Positions 17,833 through 27,850 are shown, numbered from the stretch's first letter. The stretch: DNA of 64,000 nt from Enterococcus malodoratus ATCC 43197 (GCF_000407185.1 NZ_KE136481.1:1464136-1528135); one strand, 5' to 3'. Notes: generated by a model from the letters alone, not told the origin. A program made the numbers and translations.

Positions 17833-18666
17833 TTAATTACTTTTTTTTAGAAATTGCTTACGAAATTTTTGCGGTGACATTCCGAATTTATTACGAAAAA
17901 CATTGTAGAACGTTTTATTCGTGGCAAAGCCGTTATTCAAACCTATTTCCAGAATCGTTTTGTCTGTGTCTCGCATTTCTTTATAGGCCGCATCCAACCG
18001 GATGGAGTTGAGATACTCCGTAAAGGTGATACCCATGAATTTTTTGTAAAAGCGCGAAAAATAGGAGGGATTATAATTAAATATTTTTGCCACCTCTTCG
18101 ATCATCAAATTTTGCGTATAGTGATCCTGAATATACTGGTTGACCACTTTCATTTTGTCTAAATATTTGAATGATTTGATTTCATACATGTCTGTACTAG
18201 AAAATGTATTACTTTCACAGAGAATCGCTAATAGTTCATATATCTTGGCCTTTACATATAAATGATTCACTAGCTCCTCTGAAGAAAAATTTCGATAGAT
18301 ATACAGTAAACAAGCGAGCACCTCTGAGTTTTGCTGATCTGGAATTGCTTTGAATAGGAATTTTTTTAAGTATTGCTCCTCAGTGATCCTTTGCAGATAT
18401 TCCAAAGGAAACTGGATCACCAGACATTCACCTAAAACGGGACTTCTTGTTGAATGAACATGGTTCGAATTGATAATAATGAATTCCTGCGCTTTCAAGT
18501 GATAGGTTTGTCCAGCAAAAATAACTTCTAACTCTCCGGAAAAACAAAAAAGCAGCTCTAAACTTTCGTGCCAATGAGGTGGAATCAAACGATCTGATGA
18601 CTTCGAATGGAATGAAAAAATTTTATAAGGATAATTATCTGTTGGCGATATTTTTTCGTACTTCAT
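17833..18666 (-). CDS. AraC family regulator with cupin sensor domain
   Basis: A 277-residue regulator. The N-terminal half is a cupin-like sugar-sensing domain (HWHESLELLFCFSGELEV near residue 28), and the C-terminal ~100 residues hold the two AraC HTH motifs (MIEEVAKIFNYNPSYFSRFYKK; ILEIGLNNGFATNKTFYNVF). The start follows AGGAGG. It lies directly upstream of the PTS and beta-glucosidase genes on the same strand, so it is the likely local regulator of beta-glucoside use. Confidence 0.9.
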   Translation of the reverse strand: MKYEKISPTDNYPYKIFSFHSKSSDRLIPPHWHESLELLFCFSGELEVIFAGQTYHLKAQEFIIINSNHVHSTRSPVLGECLVIQFPLEYLQRITEEQYLKKFLFKAIPDQQNSEVLACLLYIYRNFSSEELVNHLYVKAKIYELLAILCESNTFSSTDMYEIKSFKYLDKMKVVNQYIQDHYTQNLMIEEVAKIFNYNPSYFSRFYKKFMGITFTEYLNSIRLDAAYKEMRDTDKTILEIGLNNGFATNKTFYNVFRNKFGMSPQKFRKQFLKKSN

Positions 18667-18737
18667 ACCATTTCCTCCTTTTCTAAATTTCTTACTTGTA
18701 CCGTACCCAAATCATTAAAATTATGCAAAAAGAAAAA

Positions 18738-18771
18738 CCCGAGGAACAAACCTATCTGGTTTTTCCTCGAG
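18738..18771 (-). terminator. Terminator of the ABC exporter operon
   Basis: CGAGGAAAAACC...GGTTTGTTCCTCG hairpin followed on the minus strand by GGTTTTTCTTTTT; it lies below the permease stop. Confidence 0.8.
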
Positions 18772-18818
18772 CTTCTAATTTTAATCGAATATAAAGATAT
18801 TTCAATCGAATCTCAATC

Positions 18819-20918
18819 TTAAATTTTCAAAATCCCTTTGATTTTCCGGAATGACACGCCATAGATAATCACTTGGTAAAGAATGACTAAAATCAGCAGC
18901 ACACTATCCATCATCAGTGCGTTCATTTCATTACTGGTGAATTGACCATCATTTGTACTGAACATCAACAGGGTAAATCCATAGATCAGAATCGAAGCGA
19001 GAACAGTCGGTAGAATAAATAATTTATTCAATTGACTGACCACACATTTTCGAATGTAGTGATTGTTTGCGCCTAAGCGTCTTAAATCTTCAAAAAGCTG
19101 TTGGTTAGATAAACCGATCGTGATACTGCGAGTATAAGAGATCACGCCAACCGCGGCTAAACAAATGATCGCAACAAAAATGAAGACTAAGAAGAAAACT
19201 GCGACACTTTGGAAAAAGGTGTTTTCCACCAGCACTTTCATTGCTGGATAATACTTCCAATCATCCATCAAACCAGTGTTGCTAGGTGTCAGCTCAATCT
19301 TTCTATCATACCCATAGTCTTGATTATTTGCCTTGGCTTTTGCCGACTGATAGGCATCATAGGTATTGTAAACCGCCATTTTAGGTGACGCCTTCTCAAT
19401 AAACTCCTGATAAACATCCTGAGCGAATGGATAAGAGGCTTCCACATCCGCAACATTAAACAAAATCTGTTTCGTTTGATTTTCTTGAGTAAGGTTTGTT
19501 TTGACTTTTTGATAGTCTTGATCGTTCAAAACATACCGGCGGCTTCCTTGACTGACAAGCTGCTGGCAGCGAACGATTCCCTTAAACTTCAACGGAAACG
19601 CTTCTTTTGTGACCGGATTTGTCACTTGATCCATGTCGTCATCTTTTTCGAAAAAGGATTCTGCCTCTTCTTGTCCTTTCACTCGATAATAGTGGCCTTG
19701 AGGGATTTCGAGCGTATTATTCGTTTCCCGATTAAAGGTAGCAGCATCGATAAAATCGGCTAACCGATGATCTTTCCTATAATCCTCGATCAATTTGCCA
19801 TCATCCGTCCAATCACGCTCTACCCCACTAGCCAGCAGTTCTGAAAAAATTATTTCCTGATAATTCTTGATTTTCACATCGTGCTTCTTTGCCAAACGAT
19901 AAAGGTCTTGCTGGTCTACTTCATCTTCAGCATGATTATAGTGCAGCTCGTAATCTGCTGGGCTATTGGCAATCGCATTGGTAGAACTAGCCAACTGCGG
20001 CGGATAAAAACAAGCGAATAAGCTGGCCGACAGCAGCAAAGCGATAATACACATATTCCGAACGGTTTGTCGGCCCTGAAATTTCATCATGTTGGAAGCA
20101 ATCAGGTCATTATAATACTTCTGCGGATTTCTTCCTCGTTTGCTCTTCATAATAGTGTACGTCATGATACGGTAGATTCCGATCAATGAAAGCAAGTAGG
20201 TAGCGCTCCATATACCTGGAAGCAATACTCCCATCGTATTGGATACGATACTAGGTACTACAAAACCCAGCAGAATCCCTGCAATCAATAAGATGATTCC
20301 AGACACGCCATATTTAGCAGTGGCTGGCCGCAGTGGTTCACTCTTATGCTGATGGTATAAAATCTCCATCATATCGGTGCGGCGAACAAAATTGTACAAC
20401 TGAAACAATACCGGGATCATCGAAACGAGTCCAAAAACCAGACCAATCGCGATACCTTCGACGGTCAATCCCAACGACATCTCACCTAGATTCACCAAAA
20501 TGAGCCGGAAAATCTGCCAGATCAGAAAAGCTAGACCAATCCCAAGAATTACGCCTGCCGCAATACAGCCGATCATCAATTGCAGCAGCTCGATCGTCAG
20601 TTTTTGCGACAAGTATTTTTTCTTTGCGCCTAAGGCTAGAAAGACACCTGTTTCTCGACTTTTATATTTTAGAAACAGATTGGCCGCGTACATGATGAAA
20701 ATCAAACAGCCTGCGATCGCGATCGCAAAAATCATCATTACCTGTTTACGGCTGTCCCCGCCGACTGGCAATGTTTGTTGAACAATCGTACTGTAAAGCA
20801 TCACAGCGTACGAAGTGATCAGCAACACTGAAAACGTCATACAGAAAATAAATTGCAGGTAATTCCGCTGATTGTATTTTCGCAGCTTTTTTAATAAATC
20901 AGATAGCGATAGCTTCAT
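18819..20918 (-). CDS. ABC transporter permease, BceB/FtsX-like
   Basis: A 699-residue permease with an N-terminal helix, an FtsX domain (residues about 60-190), a central four-helix region and a large extracellular domain (about residues 310-555). A second FtsX-like group of helices closes the protein at residues about 570-690. This is the ten-helix architecture of BceB-type peptide-antibiotic sensing and resistance permeases. Its start lies 20 bp inside the ATPase gene, so the two are coupled. The divergent Agr-type two-component system upstream is the likely regulator. The antibiotic or peptide handled cannot be told from sequence. Confidence 0.88.
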   Translation of the reverse strand: MKLSLSDLLKKLRKYNQRNYLQFIFCMTFSVLLITSYAVMLYSTIVQQTLPVGGDSRKQVMMIFAIAIAGCLIFIMYAANLFLKYKSRETGVFLALGAKKKYLSQKLTIELLQLMIGCIAAGVILGIGLAFLIWQIFRLILVNLGEMSLGLTVEGIAIGLVFGLVSMIPVLFQLYNFVRRTDMMEILYHQHKSEPLRPATAKYGVSGIILLIAGILLGFVVPSIVSNTMGVLLPGIWSATYLLSLIGIYRIMTYTIMKSKRGRNPQKYYNDLIASNMMKFQGRQTVRNMCIIALLLSASLFACFYPPQLASSTNAIANSPADYELHYNHAEDEVDQQDLYRLAKKHDVKIKNYQEIIFSELLASGVERDWTDDGKLIEDYRKDHRLADFIDAATFNRETNNTLEIPQGHYYRVKGQEEAESFFEKDDDMDQVTNPVTKEAFPLKFKGIVRCQQLVSQGSRRYVLNDQDYQKVKTNLTQENQTKQILFNVADVEASYPFAQDVYQEFIEKASPKMAVYNTYDAYQSAKAKANNQDYGYDRKIELTPSNTGLMDDWKYYPAMKVLVENTFFQSVAVFFLVFIFVAIICLAAVGVISYTRSITIGLSNQQLFEDLRRLGANNHYIRKCVVSQLNKLFILPTVLASILIYGFTLLMFSTNDGQFTSNEMNALMMDSVLLILVILYQVIIYGVSFRKIKGILKI

Positions 20919-21660
20919 CAGGATTCCCCTCCAATTCTTTCAGGACATGGAGCAGCTCATCGAAGAATTGTTGTCTGGTCCCCGTCCGTACCAGCTCTGT
21001 GAAGATAGTGCCGTCCTTCATAACTAATACGCGATCACAATAACTCGCTGAAAAAGTATCATGAGTCACCATGAAAATCGTCGCTCCTAAAGTATTTTTG
21101 GCTTCTATAAACGCTTCGATCACTGTGTCTCTTGATTTGCTGTCTAAATTTCCAGTTGGTTCATCCGCCAATAAGATCAGCGGATCATTCATCAGGGCTC
21201 TAGCCACCGCGGTTCGCTGCTTTTGTCCTCCGGAAATCTCGACCGGATACTTATTGGCGATTGAGTCAATTCCAAATAATTTAAGTAATTTGCTGACCTT
21301 TTGTTCCATTGGACGATATGGTGCTTGAGTGATCACCTTTGGTACACAAACATTTTCAAAAATTGTCAGACCATCCAACAACATGAAATCTTGGAAGACA
21401 AAACCGAGTTTCTTATTGCGCACCTCGGCCATCGCCTCTTCATCGAGATTCGCCAATAAAGTGTCATCTAAACGAATCTCACCCTTTTCATATGGAATAA
21501 AACAAGAAATACAATTTAATAAGGTCGTTTTTCCACTTCCTGACGGCCCCATCACCGCAACAAATTCGCTCTCATCCACTGTAAAAGATACATCTTTCAA
21601 CACGTCATACTGAACCCCACCAGTATGAAAACTTTTATACAAATGATCCACTGTTAACAT
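20899..21660 (-). CDS. ABC transporter ATPase, BceA-like
   Basis: A 253-residue ATPase that powers the adjacent permease. Walker A GPSGSGKTT is near residue 39, the Q-loop FVFQDFMLLDG near residue 86, the signature EISGGQKQR near residue 142, Walker B ILLADEPTG near residue 162 and the switch His in VTHD near residue 198. This is the MacB/LolD/BceA class used with FtsX-fold permeases. It is first in its operon; the stop codon lies within the permease gene. It is divergent from the response regulator gene, with 147 bp between them. Confidence 0.92.
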   Translation of the reverse strand: MLTVDHLYKSFHTGGVQYDVLKDVSFTVDESEFVAVMGPSGSGKTTLLNCISCFIPYEKGEIRLDDTLLANLDEEAMAEVRNKKLGFVFQDFMLLDGLTIFENVCVPKVITQAPYRPMEQKVSKLLKLFGIDSIANKYPVEISGGQKQRTAVARALMNDPLILLADEPTGNLDSKSRDTVIEAFIEAKNTLGATIFMVTHDTFSASYCDRVLVMKDGTIFTELVRTGTRQQFFDELLHVLKELEGNPDEAIAI

Positions 21661-21807
21661 TATTTACTCCCCCTTGTTTTCTATACCCTTATTCTAAGCA
21701 ACTCCGCCTCACTTACCCATGGGGCATTTTGTAAACTTTGACTCGTTTACCGTCATTTTTGGCATCCCTTTAATGATATAATGGTGAAAAAAATGGAGGG
21801 TGGTTGA

Positions 21808-22500
21808 ATGTTAGAGGTTGTCTGTTGTGACGATGAAAAAGAAATGCGTAAAGCATTGATGAGAATAATCGAGCCGGAGTTGCAGCTGCAAGGTATTGAG
21901 TATCAGCTGCGTGAGTTTTCTTCGGGGGAAGAATTACTCAGCAGTCGGCTGGAGTCGATTGATCTTCTTTTTTTAGATATTGAGATGAAAGCTTTAGATG
22001 GCATTGAAACGGCCAAGCAATTACGAAAAATTAATCAACATGCTGTGATCATCTTTGTCACAGCGTTTGCGGATTTTGTCTTTCAAGGCTATGAAGTGAA
22101 AGCCTTAAATTATATCTTGAAGCCTTATGGTGAGAAAAAAATCGTTGAGGTCCTACATAAAGCATTAGATGAGCTGGAAACGGCTCACCCGAAGTATTTT
22201 GTGATTGAGCAAAAATCAGGCATCACTCGAGTGGCGCTAAAAGAGATTTGCTATTTTACCAGTGATCGCCGCATAGTAACGATTGTGACTGCCAAAGATC
22301 CCATCACCTTTTATGGAAAATTGAATGACTTGGTTCTGCCGGATCACTTTCTCCGCATCCATAATCGTTATGTCGTCAATCTGCATTATGTGGATCAAGT
22401 AGAAGCAGGGTCTCTGACCTGCAACCAAGAGCAATTGCCCATCAGTCGAAAATATCGCCAGTCGCTCATGGTCAGCTTTGCTAAAAATATGTTAGGTTAG
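21808..22500 (+). CDS. LytTR-type response regulator (AgrA/ComE-like)
   Basis: A 230-residue two-component regulator. The receiver domain occupies residues 1-120, with the acidic pair CCDDEKE at residues 6-8, the phospho-acceptor Asp in LLFLDIEMKALDG near residue 52 and a Lys in LNYILKPY near residue 106. The C-terminal LytTR DNA-binding domain spans about 135-228 and includes RIHNRYVVNLHYV. A TATAAT sequence lies just upstream. Its histidine kinase follows 9 bp after the stop. It is divergent from the BceAB-like transporter, which it probably activates. Confidence 0.92.
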   Translation: MLEVVCCDDEKEMRKALMRIIEPELQLQGIEYQLREFSSGEELLSSRLESIDLLFLDIEMKALDGIETAKQLRKINQHAVIIFVTAFADFVFQGYEVKALNYILKPYGEKKIVEVLHKALDELETAHPKYFVIEQKSGITRVALKEICYFTSDRRIVTIVTAKDPITFYGKLNDLVLPDHFLRIHNRYVVNLHYVDQVEAGSLTCNQEQLPISRKYRQSLMVSFAKNMLG

Positions 22501-22508
22501 GTGGTTCA

Positions 22509-23768
22509 ATGAATTTTGTAGTGGGCGTACTCAACCAGCTATTCGGTGTAATCGGCACGTACTTTTTGTACCAATTAATCAGACAATTCATTGCTGTTAA
22601 AAAGAATTCTTTTTTTAAGCTGATCTTTATCTTCATACTTTTTTGCTCCATCGCGCTGCCGATTTACCCAAATGATTTATCAAATGTGACTTTTCTTTTT
22701 CTCTTTTTTTTGGTGTCTAACCTGCTCTTTTTGCAAGGTCCGTTCATTCATAAAGCCTCCTTGACCCTTATTCTATTTCCCTTTATCATCGCACTCAATT
22801 TTTTGGTGGAAGATATCGGCTTAAGACTTTGGCAGGCTGGCGGCAAGGGATTTGCGCTAGACTTCTTTCTACACGGCAGCATGCATTTGCTGCGCGGGCT
22901 TATTTGGTTTGGAATGTATCAGCTCTTTCGTTTTGCCGTTCCATATTCAAAGACCCAGATCACTACGAAGCTGTGGGTGGTCATTGACTTAATTTGTTTG
23001 ACCCCGTTATTTGCTATGATTAGTTTCATCATTTTTACCCCAGCGGAGACACGAATTGTGTATCCTACTGCTTTTGCTTGTATCCTAACAAGTATTTGCA
23101 GTCTCTACATGACCGCTCATATTGCGAAAAGTTTTCGTTATAAACTAGAAAATCAAAACTTGCAGCTGCAAAAGGATTATTATCAGGAGTTGGAAGGCAA
23201 TCAAAAGCAATTGCGCAAAGTTCACCATGATATGAATAATCACTTTGGTGTCATGTTGAATTTGATTCGTGAAAAGCAGCCGGAGCAAGTAGAGAATTAT
23301 CTGGCAAACTTAACCGAGCAGCACATTCTCTCGAATCACATTTTCTGTAAAAATACGATCGTCAACGCTGTATTGAATGCCAAATACCAAGTGATGCAGG
23401 ACTATCAGATCGACTGCTCGATGCAGTTAGATATCGACACCCTGATCACGATCGATGACATCGATTTGTGTTCCCTCTTTGTCAATACCCTAGACAATGC
23501 GATCGAGGCCGCCAAACAAGCGCCGATAAAAGAAATCACAATGAAGGCTAGATATTATAACGGGTTTCTGAGTTATGAGATTACAAATACGAAAAAACAT
23601 CAGATAAAAAAGAATGGTTCCCGTTTCTTCTCAACGAAAACCAAACCGCAGGAGCATGGCATCGGCTTGCAGGCTGTCCGCTCCATCGTTGAAAGCTACA
23701 ATGGAACCTTAGATATTCATTATGATGATGAGCTGTTTTCACTAGTCGTATTAATCAGTGATATTTAA
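22509..23768 (+). CDS. GHKL sensor histidine kinase (AgrC-like)
   Basis: A 419-residue membrane kinase. About six hydrophobic helices fill residues 1-205, followed by a coiled-coil linker and the phospho-acceptor segment KVHHDMNNHFGVML (His near residue 242). The GHKL ATP domain carries the N-box NTLDNAIEAAK near residue 330 and the G-box GIGLQAVRS near residue 390. Kinases of this shape often sense peptides. Here it faces an ABC exporter rather than a pheromone precursor gene, and no small Agr-like peptide ORF was seen. Confidence 0.9.
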   Translation: MNFVVGVLNQLFGVIGTYFLYQLIRQFIAVKKNSFFKLIFIFILFCSIALPIYPNDLSNVTFLFLFFLVSNLLFLQGPFIHKASLTLILFPFIIALNFLVEDIGLRLWQAGGKGFALDFFLHGSMHLLRGLIWFGMYQLFRFAVPYSKTQITTKLWVVIDLICLTPLFAMISFIIFTPAETRIVYPTAFACILTSICSLYMTAHIAKSFRYKLENQNLQLQKDYYQELEGNQKQLRKVHHDMNNHFGVMLNLIREKQPEQVENYLANLTEQHILSNHIFCKNTIVNAVLNAKYQVMQDYQIDCSMQLDIDTLITIDDIDLCSLFVNTLDNAIEAAKQAPIKEITMKARYYNGFLSYEITNTKKHQIKKNGSRFFSTKTKPQEHGIGLQAVRSIVESYNGTLDIHYDDELFSLVVLISDI

Positions 23769-23809
23769 AAAGCGAAGCACCTCTGTTAAAAGAGGATACT
23801 TCGCTTTTT
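23767..23809. terminator. Bidirectional terminator
   Basis: AAAAGCGAAG...CTTCGCTTTT hairpin with CCTCT/AGAGG inner arms between convergent kinase and dehydrogenase genes. Confidence 0.88.
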
Positions 23810-23811
23810 GC

Positions 23812-24783
23812 TTACAATAATTCTTTTCTCAAGGTCGCATCATCGACGGGAGATAGATATTTTGGCGCAATATCTAATACCGTAAATGCCCCGAATTGTT
23901 TTTCTGCGGCCAACCGAGCGCAGGCTCTAGCATAGGCTACAAGAACACTGGCAGTGAATTCAGGATTGCTTTCTAATTGTAAATTGTATTCAATCACTTG
24001 TTTCGTATTTTCGTGGGTAGTTCCCGTACGCAACACGGTTCCGCCGTGAGGCATCGCGTGATGATCCCGCTTTAATTCTTCAGCTGAAATAAAATGAACG
24101 ATCGTATCGTATTCATCAAAGTAGTTCGGCATCGTCACGATTTCCTCTTTGATCGCCGCTTCATCAGCGTTTTCTTCTAAGACCACAAAACATTCCCGCA
24201 GATGTTTGTCTCTGGTCGTCAACGTCATTTTTTCGCCGGCCTTCAATTTCTCGATCACTTCACTTTTAGGAATCGTGTATTGGATCGCATCGGCGACGCC
24301 ATCGATTCTTCGCAACGCATCTGAATGTCCTTGACTGACACCCTTGCCCCAAAATGTATAGGTCTCGCCTTCCGGCAAAATACTTTGCGCGTATAAACGA
24401 TTCAAGCTGAATAAGCCTGGGTCCCAACCGGTCGAGATAATCGAAACCGTCTGATTTTCTTTAGCTGCTTGATCGACATTGGCGAAATGTTCTGGGATTT
24501 TCGCATGGGTATCAAAGCTATCGATCGTATTAAAATTCTTGGTAATCGCAGGCGTTTGAACCGGTAAATCCGTCGCTGAACCACCGCATAAAATGCACAC
24601 ATCGATGTTTTCCTTTTGCGCTTCTAACTCATCTAATACATAAACGGACGCGCCATCTGTTTGAACCGCTGCCGGGTCTCTTCTAGAGAAGACTCCCACC
24701 AATTCCATATCCGCATTTTGTTTCAATGCTCGTTCAACGCCGCGTCCCAAATTTCCATAACCTACAATCGCAATTTTGATCAT
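23812..24783 (-). CDS. ddh: meso-Diaminopimelate dehydrogenase
   Basis: An NADPH-dependent enzyme that makes meso-diaminopimelate from tetrahydrodipicolinate in one step of lysine synthesis. The Rossmann motif GYGNLGRG is at the N-terminus (about residue 8), with FSRRDP for NADP binding. The DAP-binding segments STGWDPGLFSLNRLY and WGKGVSQGHSDALRRIDGV are near residues 150-185. Its length of about 323 residues is normal. I start at the ATG at 24781-24783, placed 8 nt after AGGAGG; an upstream TTG is too close. It is a single-gene unit between two terminators. Confidence 0.93.
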   Translation of the reverse strand: MIKIAIVGYGNLGRGVERALKQNADMELVGVFSRRDPAAVQTDGASVYVLDELEAQKENIDVCILCGGSATDLPVQTPAITKNFNTIDSFDTHAKIPEHFANVDQAAKENQTVSIISTGWDPGLFSLNRLYAQSILPEGETYTFWGKGVSQGHSDALRRIDGVADAIQYTIPKSEVIEKLKAGEKMTLTTRDKHLRECFVVLEENADEAAIKEEIVTMPNYFDEYDTIVHFISAEELKRDHHAMPHGGTVLRTGTTHENTKQVIEYNLQLESNPEFTASVLVAYARACARLAAEKQFGAFTVLDIAPKYLSPVDDATLRKELL

Positions 24784-24898
24784 CCGCAATTCCTCCTAAT
24801 ACTATTTATTAAAATTATACTACAAAAAAATAGCGAATATTAAGAAAATCTCATTCTAATATTTTTACAGCTTGATAACTTAGAACCGACAATGAAAA

Positions 24899-24927
24899 AG
24901 ACCAAGGAACTCTTTGTTTCTTGGTCC
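24899..24927 (-). terminator. Terminator of the reductase gene
   Basis: GGACCAAG...CTTGGTC hairpin followed by TTTTTC on the minus strand, just below the stop of the epimerase-family gene. Confidence 0.75.
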
Positions 24928-24932
24928 GCCTT

Positions 24933-25961
24933 TTAAATTAGGTTGTATTCAATCAAACTGTCAACGGCTGCCAATACAGCCTCTTCTTTGGTTCCAATCG
25001 GTTTCCAGCCTAAGATTTCTCTCGCTTTGGCGTTGCTGACATTACGGTTTATCTCAGCCATGAACTGCCCCTCTTTGGCCGTTGCATTTACGTAAGATGC
25101 CGTTTTTAACATCCAATTGGGCATGACTCTTTTCGACAAAGTAGCTGCTAATTGAGGACGTTCTCTACGCAACAGCTCCGCGATTTCCGGCATTGAGATC
25201 ATTCCATCCGTTGAGGCGATAAAACGCTGGCCCGCAGCTTCTGGTGTGCTCATTGCTCGAATATGCAGATCAACGACATCTCGTACATCCACCACATTCA
25301 ACTGAATATTCGGTATTACCTTCATCGAACCGCTGGCAACCCCCTTCAATAAATCAAAACTGCCGGAAACGTGACTATCTAAGGAAGGGCCAAAAATAGC
25401 TACTGGATTGATCGTCGCAAATTCCAAGCCCTTACCTTCCGTTTCAATAAACCGCCATGCGGCTTTTTCGGCCAGCAGTTTAGATTTTTCATAGGCTGAA
25501 AGACCCTTGGCATTTTCATCAGTCCAATCTTTTTCAGTCGTTACCGAATGCCAATCCTGATTAGTAAATCCTACTGCACCAAAGTTTGATGTCATAACGA
25601 CTCGTTTAACTTTCGTACGACTAGCCGTTTTCAAAATGCGAAGGATTCCTTCGACTGCGGGACGAATCACTTCTGCTTCATCCTTAGGAATTTCAAAGAA
25701 CACGGGTGAAGCGACACTCAATACGTAATCGCGATCCACCATCGCCTCAGTCCAATTGTCATCCTTTGAAAGGTCTGCTTCGATAAATGAAAGCTGTTCA
25801 AAATTTGTGACACCGTTTTTGCGTAAGGTATTGATTACCTTGTCCTTGCTTTTCAATGAACGGACCGTTGTTCGAACATCATAGCCTTTATTTAATAGTT
25901 GTAAAAGCATTTGCATGCCTAAAAAACCTGTTCCGCCTGTTACCAATACTTTGTCTGCCAT
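24933..25961 (-). CDS. NAD(P)-dependent epimerase/aldehyde reductase family protein
   Basis: About 342 residues of the extended short-chain dehydrogenase fold, closest to dihydroflavonol-4-reductase-like aldehyde/ketone reductases. TGGTGFLGMQ for dinucleotide binding is near residue 8, and the catalytic Tyr-Lys pair is in SAYEKSKLLAEKAAW near residue 160. The start at 25959-25961 follows TGGAGG. The promoter has a 19-bp spacer filled by a perfect palindrome (25997-26016), the hallmark of MerR-type activation, which fits a stress-inducible carbonyl-detoxifying enzyme. No merR gene lies next to it. The substrate is unknown. Confidence 0.85.
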   Translation of the reverse strand: MADKVLVTGGTGFLGMQMLLQLLNKGYDVRTTVRSLKSKDKVINTLRKNGVTNFEQLSFIEADLSKDDNWTEAMVDRDYVLSVASPVFFEIPKDEAEVIRPAVEGILRILKTASRTKVKRVVMTSNFGAVGFTNQDWHSVTTEKDWTDENAKGLSAYEKSKLLAEKAAWRFIETEGKGLEFATINPVAIFGPSLDSHVSGSFDLLKGVASGSMKVIPNIQLNVVDVRDVVDLHIRAMSTPEAAGQRFIASTDGMISMPEIAELLRRERPQLAATLSKRVMPNWMLKTASYVNATAKEGQFMAEINRNVSNAKAREILGWKPIGTKEEAVLAAVDSLIEYNLI

Positions 25962-25988
25962 AGTGAAGACCTCCATCAATTTTTCTTT

Positions 25989-26019
25989 ACTTTAAACCCT
26001 AAACTATGGTTTAGGGCAA
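25989..26019 (-). promoter_or_regulatory. MerR-type promoter (19-bp spacer with palindrome)
   Basis: -35 TTGCCC (26014-26019), a 19-bp spacer and -10 TAAAGT (25989-25994) on the minus strand. The perfect inverted repeat CCCTAAAC-N4-GTTTAGGG (25997-26016) lies between them. A long spacer bridged by a dyad is the classic MerR activator arrangement. Confidence 0.75.
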
Positions 26020-26035
26020 GAGGTTTGATAAAAAA

Positions 26036-26067
26036 AGAACGGACCAAAATTAATTGATCCGCTCTTA
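26036..26067 (-). terminator. Terminator of the oleate hydratase gene
   Basis: AAGAGCGGATCAA...TTGGTCCGTTCTT imperfect hairpin followed by a T run on the minus strand. Confidence 0.75.
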
Positions 26068-26074
26068 TCAGAAG

Positions 26075-27850
26075 CTATTGCAACAAATGATTCTCTTTCA
26101 ATACATCACCAATATACGTATCTTCGACTTTCTTCACAAAGTGTTCCAACACTTTTTTCTCAACAAAAGGCAGATCCATTTCGGAAAGTTTTTTGCGATC
26201 GCTTAAATAGTAGACCGAGTTAGCTAAAGTTCTTATATCATAGGCGGAAGCATAAACTTCTGGTACGCCTCGTTCAATATCCAAGAATGAGTAAACAGCT
26301 TCCATCGCTGTCCGAACAGAATATTCTGTGGTGAAGACCGTATCACGTTCTGTCTCGGCAAAGTTTCCGATGAAGGCTAGATTTTCTGAACCATTCGGAA
26401 TCACTAAAGGACGATCGCCAGGTTCGCGTAGCATAAAGTACGATGTGATAAATGGCATGTAGACAGGAACCACTACACAAGATTCTTCAGAGAATTTCTT
26501 AATGTCGTCTTCTGGGACACCTAAGTGATACATCAATTCTTGAACGATTTCTTGCCCGCTGCATTGTTCGATCGGTTTCTTGATATAGTTTCCGGGTGTG
26601 TTAGACAAAAGTCCGTAAACCCAAGTTACTGTTTGTTGGTCTTTTTGTTCTTTGAAATGCGGTTGACGATGTGTCGCGAAGCTCATCATCCAATTGGAAT
26701 CCTTGATCGTAATGATCCCGCCGGTCACAACTTTACCTGTCCGTAGTTTCCGTTTAGTTAAGCGTGAGATATACGGTTCAATGTCAAAGTTTTCCCAAGT
26801 TACAGTCGCTGAAACAAACCAGCTTTCGTCTGGCAAATTATCGCAAAAGACTTCTGGATGACCAAACTCAGCTGATTGTTTCGCTAAATTTTTCCATAGG
26901 TTCCAGCTGCCGCCCAATTCATGAGTGATCGGTGCTGGTGTATGATGGTCGCCTTCAGTAGAACTTTCCGTGATTGAGCCGTTTGTAACAAAGACCAAAT
27001 CCTTTTCTGTCAACGCGATTTCTTCTGCTTTGCCTGCACGCGTCAGCAAGATCTTTTGCGCAACCTTTTTATCTGGTGTTGCTTCAACTTGAATATTGTT
27101 GATCTTCGTTTCGTATTGGAAATCCACTCCGTGATCATTTAAAAATGATAATAGTGGTTTTACTAAGGATTCATATTGATTGTAACGCGTGAACTTCAAT
27201 GCCGTGAAGTCTGGCAGCCCTTTGATGTGATGGATAAAACGCATCACATAACGGCGCATTTCGATCGCTGAATGCCATTTTTCAAAGGCAAACATCGAGC
27301 ACCAATACAACCAAAAGTTTGAGGCAAAGAATTCATCGCCAAAAACGTCTTCGATTTTCTTGCCGATCAATTGATCTTCCGAAGTCATAAAGAGTTCGAC
27401 TAGTTCTTTTTGCGCTTTTTTCGATAACGTGAAGTCGCCATCATCCGCCGCACGTTCACCGCGGTTATGAATGATCCGACAATTTGATGAGTTGGGATCA
27501 TCATGGTCCAACCAATAAAATTCATCTAAGACTGAGGCATCTTCGACTTCCAGTGATGGCACAGAGCGGAACAAGTCCCATAGACACTCAAAATGATTTT
27601 CCATTTCACGTCCGCCGCGTGTAACAAAGCCATCGTGAGGAATAAATTTTCCATCCAATGATCCGCCGGATAAAGATAGTTCCTCAAAAATGTGGATATT
27701 TTCACCCTTCATTTGGCCATCTCTGATCAGAAAAACTGCTGCCGCTAATCCAGCTAAGCCTGCACCCACGATATAAGCGCTCTTCTCATCAACGCCCGCT
27801 GGTTTTCTCGGTCTAGCAAATGCTTCGTAATTTCCATTCGTATATCTCAT
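26075..27850 (-). CDS. ohyA: Oleate hydratase (myosin-cross-reactive antigen family)
   Basis: An FAD-dependent enzyme that adds water to the cis-9 double bond of unsaturated fatty acids, giving 10-hydroxy products and detoxifying host fatty acids. The FAD Rossmann motif [10 protein letters not shown] is near residue 28, and the conserved [14 protein letters not shown] near residue 78 carries the catalytic Glu. Its length of 591 residues is full for the family, and the C-terminal [19 protein letters not shown] segment is intact. It is a single-gene unit. The 296 bp upstream (27851-28146) hold its promoter and no other gene. Confidence 0.95.
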   Translation of the reverse strand: MRYTNGNYEAFARPRKPAGVDEKSAYIVGAGLAGLAAAVFLIRDGQMKGENIHIFEELSLSGGSLDGKFIPHDGFVTRGGREMENHFECLWDLFRSVPSLEVEDASVLDEFYWLDHDDPNSSNCRIIHNRGERAADDGDFTLSKKAQKELVELFMTSEDQLIGKKIEDVFGDEFFASNFWLYWCSMFAFEKWHSAIEMRRYVMRFIHHIKGLPDFTALKFTRYNQYESLVKPLLSFLNDHGVDFQYETKINNIQVEATPDKKVAQKILLTRAGKAEEIALTEKDLVFVTNGSITESSTEGDHHTPAPITHELGGSWNLWKNLAKQSAEFGHPEVFCDNLPDESWFVSATVTWENFDIEPYISRLTKRKLRTGKVVTGGIITIKDSNWMMSFATHRQPHFKEQKDQQTVTWVYGLLSNTPGNYIKKPIEQCSGQEIVQELMYHLGVPEDDIKKFSEESCVVVPVYMPFITSYFMLREPGDRPLVIPNGSENLAFIGNFAETERDTVFTTEYSVRTAMEAVYSFLDIERGVPEVYASAYDIRTLANSVYYLSDRKKLSEMDLPFVEKKVLEHFVKKVEDTYIGDVLKENHLLQ

